NCBI RefSeq assembly: GCF_022758145.1
Contig: NZ_JAJVDH010000005.1
Coordinates: 417,185-481,184 of the forward strand
DNA length: 64,000 bases
Reading direction: 5' to 3'
From: Pontibacter vulgaris
GTDB taxonomy: Bacteria > Bacteroidota > Bacteroidia > Cytophagales > Hymenobacteraceae
Shown piece by piece: positions 52,423 through 61,773 of this stretch (position 1 is its first letter; every line of letters starts with the position of its first letter). The position numbers and the translations under genes were made by a program. The notes under the pieces were generated by a model. That model saw only the letters and a list, made by a program, of their open reading frames with translations. It ran no database searches and was not told where the DNA came from.

Positions 52423-53316
52423 ATGCATTATAACCCTCTAGTATCAATTATTATTCCTACATATCATGATTGGGAAAGATTGTCTAAATGCATAAATGCA
52501 TTAGAAAATCAAACTTATGGCTCTGATATGTATGAGGTTATTATTGTTAATAATGACTTAATGGATGCAGTTCCGGATAATTTTTACAATATAAATAATT
52601 TACAAATTATAACAGAACAAAAATCCGGTTCTTACGCTGCCAGAAATGCTGGACTTTCAATTGCTAATGGGGAAATAATAGGTTTTACAGATTCTGATTG
52701 CATTCCTGCCCTTAATTGGATTGAAGCGGCTGTCAATTTTTTTAGAGATAATCCTGATGTAGATAGAGTTGGTGGAAGGGTGGATCTCTTTATCGCTGGG
52801 GATAAACCTACTTTAGCAGAGGCATACGAAATAGTATATGCTTTTAAACAAGAAGATAATATAAAGTTAGGGGTATCAGTAACTGCAAATATGTTTGCTA
52901 AAAAGAGAGTATTTGACTCTATAGGGCTTTTCAATCCTGATGTATATTCGGGTGGAGACTTTGAGTGGGGACTTAGAGCTGCTTCTCACAATTTTAAAAT
53001 TTGCTTCTCACAAAATGTGATTGTTAAGCATCCAGCGAGAGGGGACTTAAAACAGCTAATTGGAAAAATAAGGCGGGTCGCCGCGGGGAAGCTTCTTTTA
53101 GAACCTAAAAAGAGTAATTGGATTTTTAAGTTTTTATATTTTATATATGAGTTCAGACCTCCTGTAAATGAGTTTAAGCATATTCGCACCAGAGGGAAAA
53201 GCCTGAGTTTGGAATTTAAGTTCCAAGTTTTTTTGCTAAGGTATTGTATCCGCATACTCCGCGGGTATGAAGTTCTTAAATTGTATAATGGAGCTAAACC
53301 TTTTAAAGGTAATTAA
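52423..53316 (+). CDS. Family 2 glycosyltransferase
   Basis: The 297-residue protein has a GT-A fold start (LVSIIIPTYHDWERLSKCI), the nucleotide-sugar region EQKSGSYAARNAGLSIANG and a metal-binding acid pair in GFTDSDCIPALNW. It should add one sugar to the lipid-linked repeat unit on the cytoplasmic side. There is no membrane helix at the start; the basic C-terminus may touch the membrane. Sugar specificity is unknown. Confidence 0.92.
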   Translation: MHYNPLVSIIIPTYHDWERLSKCINALENQTYGSDMYEVIIVNNDLMDAVPDNFYNINNLQIITEQKSGSYAARNAGLSIANGEIIGFTDSDCIPALNWIEAAVNFFRDNPDVDRVGGRVDLFIAGDKPTLAEAYEIVYAFKQEDNIKLGVSVTANMFAKKRVFDSIGLFNPDVYSGGDFEWGLRAASHNFKICFSQNVIVKHPARGDLKQLIGKIRRVAAGKLLLEPKKSNWIFKFLYFIYEFRPPVNEFKHIRTRGKSLSLEFKFQVFLLRYCIRILRGYEVLKLYNGAKPFKGN

Positions 53317-53839
53317 ATAAATCTATATAATGTCTAGATAAATATTATTTAATTAGTAATTAAACGCCGATTTAAATCTATAATTCCTATAGAAAAATAA
53401 CCTTTAAAAGTATGTAATTGCGGTTTTTTAATAAATTATATTATTAAATTGTAATTGGTGATTTTGTGTGTTTATTAGTCTAATACCATTGGCATATGAT
53501 TTTATTTTAAAATTTATCTTTTCTGATAGTTTACTTTAGAAAAGAAGATTTTAATAAATGAATTAAATACCACTACAGTAATTTTGAGAATTACTGATAG
53601 AAAAATGCTTCAAAGCTAGTTATTAAAATCTAAATAGGGTATGTAAATCATTTTACAAGTAGAAACTTTTAATACTAATTAAGTAACAAAAATAATTTCA
53701 GAGAGTTTGCAAAATAAACTGGTTTTAAAGTGCCGAAGTTATATTAGAAAGGAAAAGATATAAAAATATAAACTTTAGCCAGCTACCTTAACAGTATGTG
53801 ATCCAGCCTACAATAGGAGATTCTTACAATTTAATCTTA
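53317..53839. other. AT-rich gap upstream of the pseudogene
   Basis: About 520 bp of AT-rich sequence with many stops in all frames. It may include further decayed parts of the ATP-grasp gene, but no reading could be supported. Confidence 0.4.
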
Positions 53840-54352
53840 AGAAGGACTCTTTTAATTATTTGGATAGACGTAATTACTCAAATTATGAGCGGACTTAAAT
53901 ATGAGTGATGCTTTAGCGCTAAATCCTCATTTAGAGTTCATGATTGAAGAATTTGTAAAACGGAAGATGGCAAGTACAAAATTCCAAAAGATTACAAGTT
54001 TTATACTTTCAATGGCGAGATAGCTAGAATAGAAGTAATTAATAGAATTGGGCCTAACGATGGATCTACTAGTTTGTATACATCAGAATGGCAGTAAGTA
54101 GAGAATTTAAATACAAAATATTCAAAAGCTTCTTATGAAGAGCCTCTAAAATGCCTTGACGAGTTAATATTTCTTGCAAAAAGAATTAGCAAGGCTTATG
54201 AAATCTTTGTAAGAATAGACTTCTATGCTACAGATAAAGGGGCGGTCTTTGGAGAGTTTACACCTATGCCTGCTTTAGGGAAAGTTTTTACTCCTCAAGC
54301 AGAAGATATGTTTGTCAAGTATTGGGACCAATATTGTAAAGACATGATTTGA
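53840..54352 (+). pseudogene. Decayed TupA-like ATP-grasp gene
   Basis: Three segments in different frames read as one ATP-grasp protein of the TupA-like type found in polysaccharide loci. The first is KKDSFNYLDRRNYSNYERT up to a stop near 53898. The second, in another frame, is LNPHLEFMIEEFVK ending about 53960. The third, from 53963, begins EDGKYKIPKDYKFYTFNGE. It is interrupted by TAA at 54095-54097 and continues through FVRIDFYATDKGAVFGEFTP to TGA at 54350. IEEFV, PKDYKFYTFNGE and VRIDFY...FGEFT are the family's core motifs. At least two frameshifts and one stop make it non-functional, and its 5' part is missing or unrecognisable. Confidence 0.75.
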
Positions 54353-54436
54353 GGAAATAAAAGCAGCTTTATTAAAAGAGGCAAACATAGCCTATTTAGT
54401 AGTAGAATTTTTTTATTTAAGTAAGTTTTAAGATTA

Positions 54437-55363
54437 ATGTTAATGCTGGATAAACTTATGTTTTCTATTATTATACCGGTTCATAATAAATTACCTCATT
54501 TGGAAAGGTCAGTGAACTCTGTTCTTAACCAGACCTATACTTATTTCGAGCTTATATTGGTTAATGATGCTTCTACGGATGGCTCTGCTGAAAAAATTAA
54601 GAAGTTCCAGGATCCTAGGATAAAGATTTTAAACAGAGACACACCTGGAGCTGGGGGCTATGCAGCAAGAAACCTCGGAATAAAGCATGCGGCCTACGAA
54701 TGGATTTGTTTTTTAGATGCGGACGATGAATGGGAGCTTACTTTGTTAGAAACTATAGCAGCTGTTATTAACATTAATTCAGATGTTGAAATAGTTAGCT
54801 GGGGGTGGTATAAAGTATGTGAAGGCAAGAAAGCAATTGATACCTATTCAACTTTGAACAAAAATTATTCTATAAAGAACTTTACACTAATAGACTTCCT
54901 GATAGGTCCTCAGCAGATTTGGACAGGTGCAGTTTGTATTAAAAAGGATCTGATAATAAAGGCTGGAGGCTTTCCTGAAAGTAAGTTTAAGAGAGGTGGG
55001 GATATGGATACTTGGACTAGGTGTTTATGGCATAGTAATCATAATTTGTGGATAAATAAGGCCATGTCTTTTTATCATATTGATTCTGTAAACATGGTTA
55101 CTAAAAGTATTAAGAGGGATTCAGAATTTATATTTTCTCCTTTCTTAGAAGGGCTATTGAAAACAGTTGATGATAAACACTTAAAAAAAGCAATTAAGTA
55201 TTATCAGAACAGGTATTTATATATTATGCTAAATGGGCGTGTTTATGAAGGTGAGAGCATTAATTATAATTTGCTCAGAAAAATGAATTTTAATAATCAA
55301 GCATTATGGTTGATTATTAAGCTACATCTTAATCGTATTAGACTTAAAGTTGCAGCTCTTTAA
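54437..55363 (+). CDS. Family 2 glycosyltransferase
   Basis: The 308-residue GT-A protein starts MFSIIIPVHNKLPHLERSVN and has ILVNDASTDGSAEKI, AARNLGIKHA and the metal site CFLDADDEWE. A middle segment (GGDMDTWTRCLWHS) carries an acceptor-side acid typical of the family. It lies between the pseudogene and the polymerase gene. Start may be any of three nearby Met codons. Sugar specificity is unknown. Confidence 0.92.
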   Translation: MLMLDKLMFSIIIPVHNKLPHLERSVNSVLNQTYTYFELILVNDASTDGSAEKIKKFQDPRIKILNRDTPGAGGYAARNLGIKHAAYEWICFLDADDEWELTLLETIAAVININSDVEIVSWGWYKVCEGKKAIDTYSTLNKNYSIKNFTLIDFLIGPQQIWTGAVCIKKDLIIKAGGFPESKFKRGGDMDTWTRCLWHSNHNLWINKAMSFYHIDSVNMVTKSIKRDSEFIFSPFLEGLLKTVDDKHLKKAIKYYQNRYLYIMLNGRVYEGESINYNLLRKMNFNNQALWLIIKLHLNRIRLKVAAL

Positions 55364-55464
55364 TTAGCTATACTTATTCATAAATGAACTCCTTACTATA
55401 TAGTGATTTAGTTGGTCATGGGATAAATAATTTTTAAGTTATTTATATAATTAAAAAAATATTT

Positions 55465-56772
55465 ATGATAAAAGTTGCCTCTATCCGAAAACAAGCCCAA
55501 AACAAATGTAAAAATGCAAAGAGGCAGCATGAGTGGGGTTTCATTTTAACTATTCTAGCTATAGCTAGTGTTTTTTTAGGAAGTTCTGTAATTAGTATCG
55601 ATTTTTCCTTTTTCTCATTATACCCATTAAGATTCTTGTGTTTTATTGGATTATTTTTCATGATGTCTAGAGAAAGGTGGAGAGACTCTTTCTTATTATT
55701 TAACTCAAGATTCATAGTTATTTTTTTGTTTCTCGGCTTGATTAGTATAATATGGGCTCCAGATACCACATTAGCTATAAAAGAATTTGGCATTCTGCAA
55801 ACAGGTTTAACTCTTACCTGGCTAATCTCAAAATACATTTACTCAGAAGATAGATTAGAGGTAGTTTTTAAGATATGGATAGTAGGAGCTCTATGTATAA
55901 ATTTAATAGGTATATGGGAAGTTTGGCATCAGGAATATCTTATAGTTACGGAAATTGGAACAAAAACCGCGAACTCTATTGAACGTAATGGTTTTTTAGC
56001 ACCGAGAGCTATATTTGCTAATCAAAATAACTATGGTTTTTTTAATGCATTAACTTCTTTGGTCTTACTTGGTAGAGTGATTAACGCTTATAGTCCTAAA
56101 ATTATATATAGACTTAATATTATTAGCCTCTTACTGAGCATTACTATATTATTTTTTTCATATTCAAGAGCTGCTATTTTCGGATTTATATTAGGTGTGA
56201 TTGTATTCTGTTTAATTACAATATTTTCGAACAGAAACTATCAAGGTAAACTGGTTAGATTTACTATAATAGGAGCTGTTATTTTTGTGATAATTATTAT
56301 ATTAAATGAATCAGTTGTCGATTCAATAACTAGAATGTTAACCCTTGTAATCGAAAAGAATGATAAGAGTATTGAGAGTGGCGAAGAAGGAAGAAATGTT
56401 TTTTATTTAAAGTCGATCAGATATTTTGTTGATAATTTAGGTGTAGGAATGGGGCCTGGTTCTTCAATTTTCAACTTAAATGGAACACCTACACATAACT
56501 ATCTATTACAAGTTCTTGTAGAATATGGTCCTATTATTTTATTGATCCAAATGTGGGTGGTTTATTGTGCTTATATGAGGTTTGCAAAATATTATACGAT
56601 TATAAATAACCTTATGCCAATGATGCTAAGATCTACAATTATTGTCTTTCCTCTCTTATGTTTCGGGCCTAGTACAATTATGGTGGAGGGAATATTCTGG
56701 CTATGGTATGGATTAGTTATTTCCTACAGCTCAATTGTAATTCGTAAGTATTATGCTTACAAATTATCATAG
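55465..56772 (+). CDS. Wzy-like polymerase / O-antigen ligase family protein
   Basis: The 435-residue protein has about eleven helices with a large loop (residues about 300-340). The Wzy_C-type motif GVGMGPGSSIFNLNGTPTHN sits on the periplasmic side, followed by YLLQVLVEYGP. In a Wza/Wzc/Wzx locus it most likely polymerises the repeat units. It is AT-rich and followed by a hairpin. Confidence 0.88.
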   Translation: MIKVASIRKQAQNKCKNAKRQHEWGFILTILAIASVFLGSSVISIDFSFFSLYPLRFLCFIGLFFMMSRERWRDSFLLFNSRFIVIFLFLGLISIIWAPDTTLAIKEFGILQTGLTLTWLISKYIYSEDRLEVVFKIWIVGALCINLIGIWEVWHQEYLIVTEIGTKTANSIERNGFLAPRAIFANQNNYGFFNALTSLVLLGRVINAYSPKIIYRLNIISLLLSITILFFSYSRAAIFGFILGVIVFCLITIFSNRNYQGKLVRFTIIGAVIFVIIIILNESVVDSITRMLTLVIEKNDKSIESGEEGRNVFYLKSIRYFVDNLGVGMGPGSSIFNLNGTPTHNYLLQVLVEYGPIILLIQMWVVYCAYMRFAKYYTIINNLMPMMLRSTIIVFPLLCFGPSTIMVEGIFWLWYGLVISYSSIVIRKYYAYKLS

Positions 56773-56798
56773 TATAAAATTTTAATATGTAAACAATA

Positions 56799-56841
56799 TT
56801 TAAGATATACTGATTTAGTTGTCCTATCAGTATATCTTAAA
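56799..56841. terminator. Hairpin between wzy and the GT4 gene
   Basis: 16-bp perfect arms (56799-56814 and 56826-56841) enclose an 11-nt loop. It lacks a clean T tail, so it may stabilise or process the transcript and not end it. Confidence 0.5.
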
Positions 56842-56864
56842 TATCGTTTAATCATCTTAATGGT

Positions 56865-57962
56865 ATGAAGATTTGTTTTTTTCCTGGAACTTTAGCACTT
56901 GGTGGAATCGGAAAGGTTTTTATTAATCTGATAGAAGAATATGCATCTAGAGGTATTCTAGTCGATGTCTTTTTGGTGAAAAGAGAGGGTGAGTTTCTTA
57001 ATCAACTTCCATCCAATGTTCGTCTTTTTGAGGGTAATGGAAGAGCGTTAAATAGTATTTTCAAATTTATAAAATATATCAAAAAGGAAAAGCCTGACGC
57101 TGTCGTTTCAGCAAGGGAATATTTAAATATCATTAATATATTAGGTTGTACTTTGTCTTTTAGTAAAACGAAGGCAGTAGTTTCACTACACACTGACTTG
57201 ACTGCTGAGAATAAGGAAACTGATGGTAAGACCCTTTATAAAAGTGATTTATTTATAACTTTAGCTAGGATTCTTTATAAATTACCTACTAAGGTTATTG
57301 CAGTATCAGAGAGAGTCGCGGATGATTTTTCCTGGCGGATGAATATAACAAGGAATAAAATTAAAGTTATATATAATCCTGTTTATAAGCCTACTTTTAG
57401 TGATTTTATACCTTCTAGTTTAAATCCTGCTGTTGTCAGTTGCCTAACTAAAAGATTTATTGTTGCGGTTGGGAGGCTTACTCAAGCAAAAGATTTTGCC
57501 AACTTAATCAATGCTTTCAAACTAGTAAGTCAAAATCAGGATGTTTCATTGTTAATATTAGGTGAAGGGCAATTACGTAAAGAATTAGAAGCTCTTATCA
57601 AAAGATTATCTTTGGAAAAGAGCGTTTTTTTACTGGGATATATTGAAAGCCCTTCTTATTTTATAAAAAGAGCTTCAGTTCTTGTTGTATCATCTAAATA
57701 TGAAGGTTTTGGTAATGTAATTGTGGAAGCTCTAGGAGTAGGTACTCCTATTGTATCAACAAATTGTCCGGGAGGACCTAGTGAGATATTAGAAAATGGA
57801 AAATATGGCAAGCTTGTGCCAGTGGGAAATTCTGAGATGTTGTCTAGTGCTATTTTAGAAACACTAAATGCCAAACATGATGCTGACTTTCTAATTAATC
57901 GAGCAAAAGACTTCGCGGTTTCTAAAATAGCTGATCAATATTTATCATATATTTATGATTAA
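56865..57962 (+). CDS. Family 4 glycosyltransferase
   Basis: The 365-residue GT-B protein has the N-terminal acceptor motif PGTLALGGIGKVFINLIEEY and the C-terminal donor domain with VAVGRLTQAKDFANLINAF and the EX7E-type motif YEGFGNVIVEALGVGTPIV. It adds a sugar with retained configuration. It is the last rightward gene of the island, converging with the first lyase-like gene. Confidence 0.93.
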   Translation: MKICFFPGTLALGGIGKVFINLIEEYASRGILVDVFLVKREGEFLNQLPSNVRLFEGNGRALNSIFKFIKYIKKEKPDAVVSAREYLNIINILGCTLSFSKTKAVVSLHTDLTAENKETDGKTLYKSDLFITLARILYKLPTKVIAVSERVADDFSWRMNITRNKIKVIYNPVYKPTFSDFIPSSLNPAVVSCLTKRFIVAVGRLTQAKDFANLINAFKLVSQNQDVSLLILGEGQLRKELEALIKRLSLEKSVFLLGYIESPSYFIKRASVLVVSSKYEGFGNVIVEALGVGTPIVSTNCPGGPSEILENGKYGKLVPVGNSEMLSSAILETLNAKHDADFLINRAKDFAVSKIADQYLSYIYD

Positions 57963-58002
57963 TTTCACGTTTTTATATATTTCTTGTGAATTGTATAATT
58001 CC

Positions 58003-58893
58003 TTAATTTAACTTCTGATATTGTAGTTCTGTACTAAAAATTGTTCTTAAAGGGGCAACATCATTGTAGGTTGCATTTTCATTACCAATGCGAACCTCAT
58101 CTACATAGAGGACGCGATTGGAATAATGGCTTTCCCAGCTATACTTGTACATGCCAAACTTGAAGTAAGGAACAGTCTTATCATTGTAGCTATTGGGACC
58201 TCTGTAGTCAACTACTTTCTTGCCATCTTTCCATACTTCCAGCACCCCGTCAGACTTATAGGAGAAATTGATGTGGTAGACAAAATCCAGCCATTTATCT
58301 TTTTCAACCGGGCCTAAGTCGAAAGTTTTGGTACCATCTACCGTCTCATTGGTGTGTATGGCAGAAGCTTCCCATCTTACTACCAATCTATAACGTCCAT
58401 TTGAAACAGATAGAGAGATAGGAGGGGTGTGATTTGACTCGCCTGCATCAGGCTTTGACCAAAACTGGGTGATAATCTCCCAGTCTTTGGAGTCTGCCCA
58501 ATTAGCACTAGGCTGGTACAAGCTAAGGCCATACCAGCGGTTTCTGCCGGTTGAAGTATAATTTTGGATGAATTCAGCACGACGGACATCTGTGTCAGCC
58601 TTTCTGATTTCTAGTCTGGCTGCTTTATTTCCGGTTCGCTTAAGCGAAGTGGCGGCGGCAAAACTATATGATTTATGGAATTCTCCTTTGAAGGAATCGT
58701 ACCAGATAGGATACACTTGTCCTTCTCTGACTTCGGGCGCTGATTCAAAACCTTCTTCTGAAAGCAGATTCTTTCTAAATGAATCAACTGATGTAAGGGT
58801 TTGACTAAATTTTAAAGTCTTTAGGAGCTTAAGAGAAATTACAGGAGTTAGTCCTGTAATCACACAAATTATTAAAATTGTTTTAGATGGCAT
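58003..58893 (-). CDS. Secreted polysaccharide lyase-like protein, short paralog
   Basis: The 296-residue protein starts with a hydrophobic signal (ILIICVITGLTPVIS) and is almost all one heparin-lyase-like jelly-roll domain (residues about 36-283). It has RRAEFIQNYTSTGRNRWYGL, WEIITQFWSKPD and YRLVVRWEASAIHTN. It matches the next protein almost exactly over this domain but has no lipobox, linker or malectin domain. It may cleave or bind uronic-acid polysaccharide, perhaps the island's own product; substrate and activity are unproven. It converges with the GT4 gene. Confidence 0.82.
   Translation of the reverse strand: MPSKTILIICVITGLTPVISLKLLKTLKFSQTLTSVDSFRKNLLSEEGFESAPEVREGQVYPIWYDSFKGEFHKSYSFAAATSLKRTGNKAARLEIRKADTDVRRAEFIQNYTSTGRNRWYGLSLYQPSANWADSKDWEIITQFWSKPDAGESNHTPPISLSVSNGRYRLVVRWEASAIHTNETVDGTKTFDLGPVEKDKWLDFVYHINFSYKSDGVLEVWKDGKKVVDYRGPNSYNDKTVPYFKFGMYKYSWESHYSNRVLYVDEVRIGNENATYNDVAPLRTIFSTELQYQKLN
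58070..58790. repeat. Duplicated lyase-domain block, copy 1
   Basis: Copy 1 of a duplication whose second copy lies 1560 bp away at 59630-60350. Positions 58313-58787 are identical to 59873-60347 (475 bp); the flanks of the block diverge. No terminal repeats or transposase are present. Confidence 0.9.
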
Positions 58894-59029
58894 ATGATTA
58901 AACGAATGTTTATATTTTAGTACGTTATGGATTTATTTTTGCATTTAACTAATTCAGTTTATTTGTGTATAATTTGTGCCAAACTATTGATTTATTGTTT
59001 TAATACTTCTAAAGAATTTAGGAAGAAAA

Positions 59030-59056
59030 AAAAAGGGTGCTGAAGGCACCCTTTTT
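59030..59056 (-). terminator. Terminator of the lyase-malectin gene
   Basis: AAAAAGGGTGC (59030-59040) pairs with GCACCCTTTTT (59046-59056) around a 5-nt loop. It is 24 bp beyond the stop codon of the leftward gene. Confidence 0.85.
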
Positions 59057-59079
59057 ATAATTATAAAGATGATAAAAAT

Positions 59080-60513
59080 TTATTGTTTTATGACTTCAAT
59101 ACCAGAAACGATTGCGTTGTTTGTAACTGACATGAAATCTATTGTAAGAACTCCATCTGTAACAGCTATGTCTTTGAATGTCATGACTTTGGATTTTCCA
59201 TAGCCATAAAGCTTGAAGATATCAAAGTTGCTTAAAACTCGATTTCCCTCCATGTTTACATAAAATACGCGAGCACCGGATTTTTTGAAATATGGTTCTG
59301 TGAACAAAAGGTTTACTGTATAATTACCTGATGTACTTACAGGTATTCTATAGCCAAACGTCTTGCCAGAAGAAGCATATCGATAGCTTTGATACAAAGC
59401 ATCATCTGTTGTGCCATCGATTGCAATGGCTTTAGTGGCAGTTACTCCTCCAGAGAAGTTAACATCAGCTGCCCATGTTCTTGACTGACTATCTTTATAG
59501 CTTCCTGCTCCAGCATTAATTAATTTAACTGTAGTTGAGTTAGTTGTAGTACTTGTAGTAGGGTCTGTTGTGCTACCTGTAGAGGTAGTAGTAGCGCTAG
59601 CCGTACCACTTGGAGCAACATCTGTATACGTTGCATTTTCATTTCCAATGCGAACTTCATCTATATAGATTACGCGGTCTGTTAGATGGCTCTCCCAGCT
59701 ATATTTGTACATGCCAAACTTGAAATAAGGAACAGTCTGGTCATTGTAGCTATTGGGACCTCTGTAGTCAACTACTTTCTTGCCATCTTTCCAAACTTCC
59801 AATACCCCGTCAGACTTATAGGAGAAATTGATGTGGTAGACAAAATCCAGCCATTTATCTTTTTCAACTGGTCCTAAGTCGAAAGTTTTGGTACCATCTA
59901 CCGTCTCATTGGTGTGTATGGCAGAAGCTTCCCATCTTACTACCAATCTATAACGTCCATTTGAAACAGATAGAGAGATAGGAGGGGTGTGATTTGACTC
60001 GCCTGCATCAGGCTTTGACCAAAACTGGGTGATAATCTCCCAGTCTTTGGAGTCTGCCCAATTAGCACTAGGCTGGTACAAGCTAAGGCCATACCAGCGG
60101 TTTCTGCCGGTTGAAGTATAATTTTGGATGAATTCAGCACGACGGACATCTGTGTCAGCCTTTCTGATTTCTAGTCTGGCTGCTTTATTTCCGGTTCGCT
60201 TAAGCGAAGTGGCGGCGGCAAAACTATATGATTTATGGAATTCTCCTTTGAAGGAATCGTACCAGATAGGATACACTTGTCCTTCTCTGACTTCGGGCGC
60301 TGATTCAAAACCTTCTTCTGAAAGCAGATTCTTTCTAAATGAATCAATTGAAGTAAGGGCATTAGTAATTGATCCGCTAAATGAAGAATCTGGAGCTATA
60401 GTTTCTGTTATAGTGCCTGGATTTTCATTGTCTGGCTGAATTGAATCTTCTTTATTACAAGCAGTGAAAAGTAATGCTAATAAGGGGATGGCTAAAAATT
60501 TTTTACGTCTCAT
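59080..60513 (-). CDS. Lipoprotein with lyase-like and malectin domains
   Basis: The 477-residue protein has a lipoprotein signal (LLFTACNKED, Cys19) and a heparin-lyase-like domain (about 52-298). A Thr/Ser-rich linker follows (about 300-325), then a C-terminal malectin-like carbohydrate-binding domain (about 327-477; INAGAGSYKDSQSRTWAAD, VNLLFTEPYFKKSGARVFYV). The arrangement suggests a surface-anchored enzyme that binds and trims polysaccharide. Its lyase domain is nearly identical to that of the neighbour at 58003. It may control polymer release or turnover; substrate unknown. Confidence 0.88.
   Translation of the reverse strand: MRRKKFLAIPLLALLFTACNKEDSIQPDNENPGTITETIAPDSSFSGSITNALTSIDSFRKNLLSEEGFESAPEVREGQVYPIWYDSFKGEFHKSYSFAAATSLKRTGNKAARLEIRKADTDVRRAEFIQNYTSTGRNRWYGLSLYQPSANWADSKDWEIITQFWSKPDAGESNHTPPISLSVSNGRYRLVVRWEASAIHTNETVDGTKTFDLGPVEKDKWLDFVYHINFSYKSDGVLEVWKDGKKVVDYRGPNSYNDQTVPYFKFGMYKYSWESHLTDRVIYIDEVRIGNENATYTDVAPSGTASATTTSTGSTTDPTTSTTTNSTTVKLINAGAGSYKDSQSRTWAADVNFSGGVTATKAIAIDGTTDDALYQSYRYASSGKTFGYRIPVSTSGNYTVNLLFTEPYFKKSGARVFYVNMEGNRVLSNFDIFKLYGYGKSKVMTFKDIAVTDGVLTIDFMSVTNNAIVSGIEVIKQ
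59630..60350. repeat. Duplicated lyase-domain block, copy 2
   Basis: Copy 2 of the block described at 58070. Differences cluster at the 3' end of the domain, while the 5' 475 bp match without change, including synonymous sites. Confidence 0.9.
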
Positions 60514-61773
60514 TTGGTTAAAGTTGATTTAAGTAAAACCTGTTTCTGAAATAGCTTTATATAATAACTACAATTGGCAGAACAGGCAATTAGAGATTAA
60601 AGGTGTAGATTAATGTGTTTAAAAAATATGATTTAACAGGAGAGTTTAATGTGGTTAATTACACTTGGTTTGAGGTGTGTAGAACATTAAAATATAACAA
60701 AACAAATTGCCGGCTATAGTTTGTTATTCCTGTTATTATGGTTGCAAACTTATATCAGAAATTTTTTGATGCAAATCTTTTTACTAAAAAATTGAAACCT
60801 TATATATTTTAATTGAAAAATTTATATAAAAATGCCGTTCTTTTTAATATATAAAGGGTTGGTATTTAATGTATTATCAATTTTTTATATAGTAAAAAAA
60901 AGATCTTTTTTGTTTGTTTGATGAAATGTTTTAAAAAAAATAGAGAGGATTGAGGTCGCTTGGATTGGTAAAATATAGTTATGTTTAGGTGGGGTGATTG
61001 TTTGTTACGAATGAGTTTGATTGTACTATGTTTATAAGGTTTGTGGTTTTTGTTTTGTGTTGATAACACTAACGGAATCTTCGATTAAATATTATGTACA
61101 ATTATTGGGGTTGGCTAATTAAGCAAAAATTTCAAATAGATTGTGAGTGGTTATGAAAGGATATAGCTAGGCGCTGTTCAGGTGGATATAACCACGAACT
61201 GGTTTTTCATTTAATTATAATGCAGTTTCATCAAAACTTTGGAGGCATTATTAGAGGGAAGGGAGTATAAGTGAAGGATACAATATTTATGGCTTGATTA
61301 TTATAAGACCAAGATTTGGAGGCAATAAATGAAAGGTGTGGGTGAGCAACTCTATTATGAGATAGTATGAGATAGGCAATTCAAGAGAGATTAAAATTAT
61401 TAGAAGTAATAGGCTAACAACAACTAATCTCAGGTAAGCAAATACATCATTAAATAATGTATGAACTAAGGGAGTGTTCATGTAAGTTTCTTAATGCGAC
61501 ATTATCGAAACTTACATTTCCATGTTGTATCGCTTATTTGAATCTATTAAGCTGTTCTCAGTATTGAAGAAACTAATTAGTATACTTTAATTTAAAAATC
61601 AATTAATGGGCTAAGTATGGGCATGTATAGTTGAAAGGGAACTGCCAAATAAATAAACCCTTGAAGTAAAGCTATTAAAAGTTAATTCTTAAGTATAGCT
61701 AGAAGCAATTGATTAGATTTATACTTTTTAAAATTACTATCTCAGCTATTAATTACTTTGGTAAAAAGTGATG
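60514..61773. other. 1.26-kb AT-rich gene-poor region
   Basis: No reliable gene is found. Open frames on the minus strand (60866-61069 and 61287-61481) are low-complexity Lys/Ile/Leu-rich and look accidental. A 10-bp inverted repeat TGTAAGTTTC/GAAACTTACA (61481-61490 and 61507-61516) could be a hairpin or relic of a mobile-element end. Confidence 0.45.

Noticed and set aside
58003..60513. Duplicated lyase block as a composite transposon
   Set aside because: No transposase, terminal inverted repeats or target duplications; the identity stays within coding sequence.
61287..61481. 64-codon leftward open frame with Leu/Ile-rich product
   Set aside because: Low-complexity translation of AT-rich DNA with no homologous look or context; same for 60866-61069.
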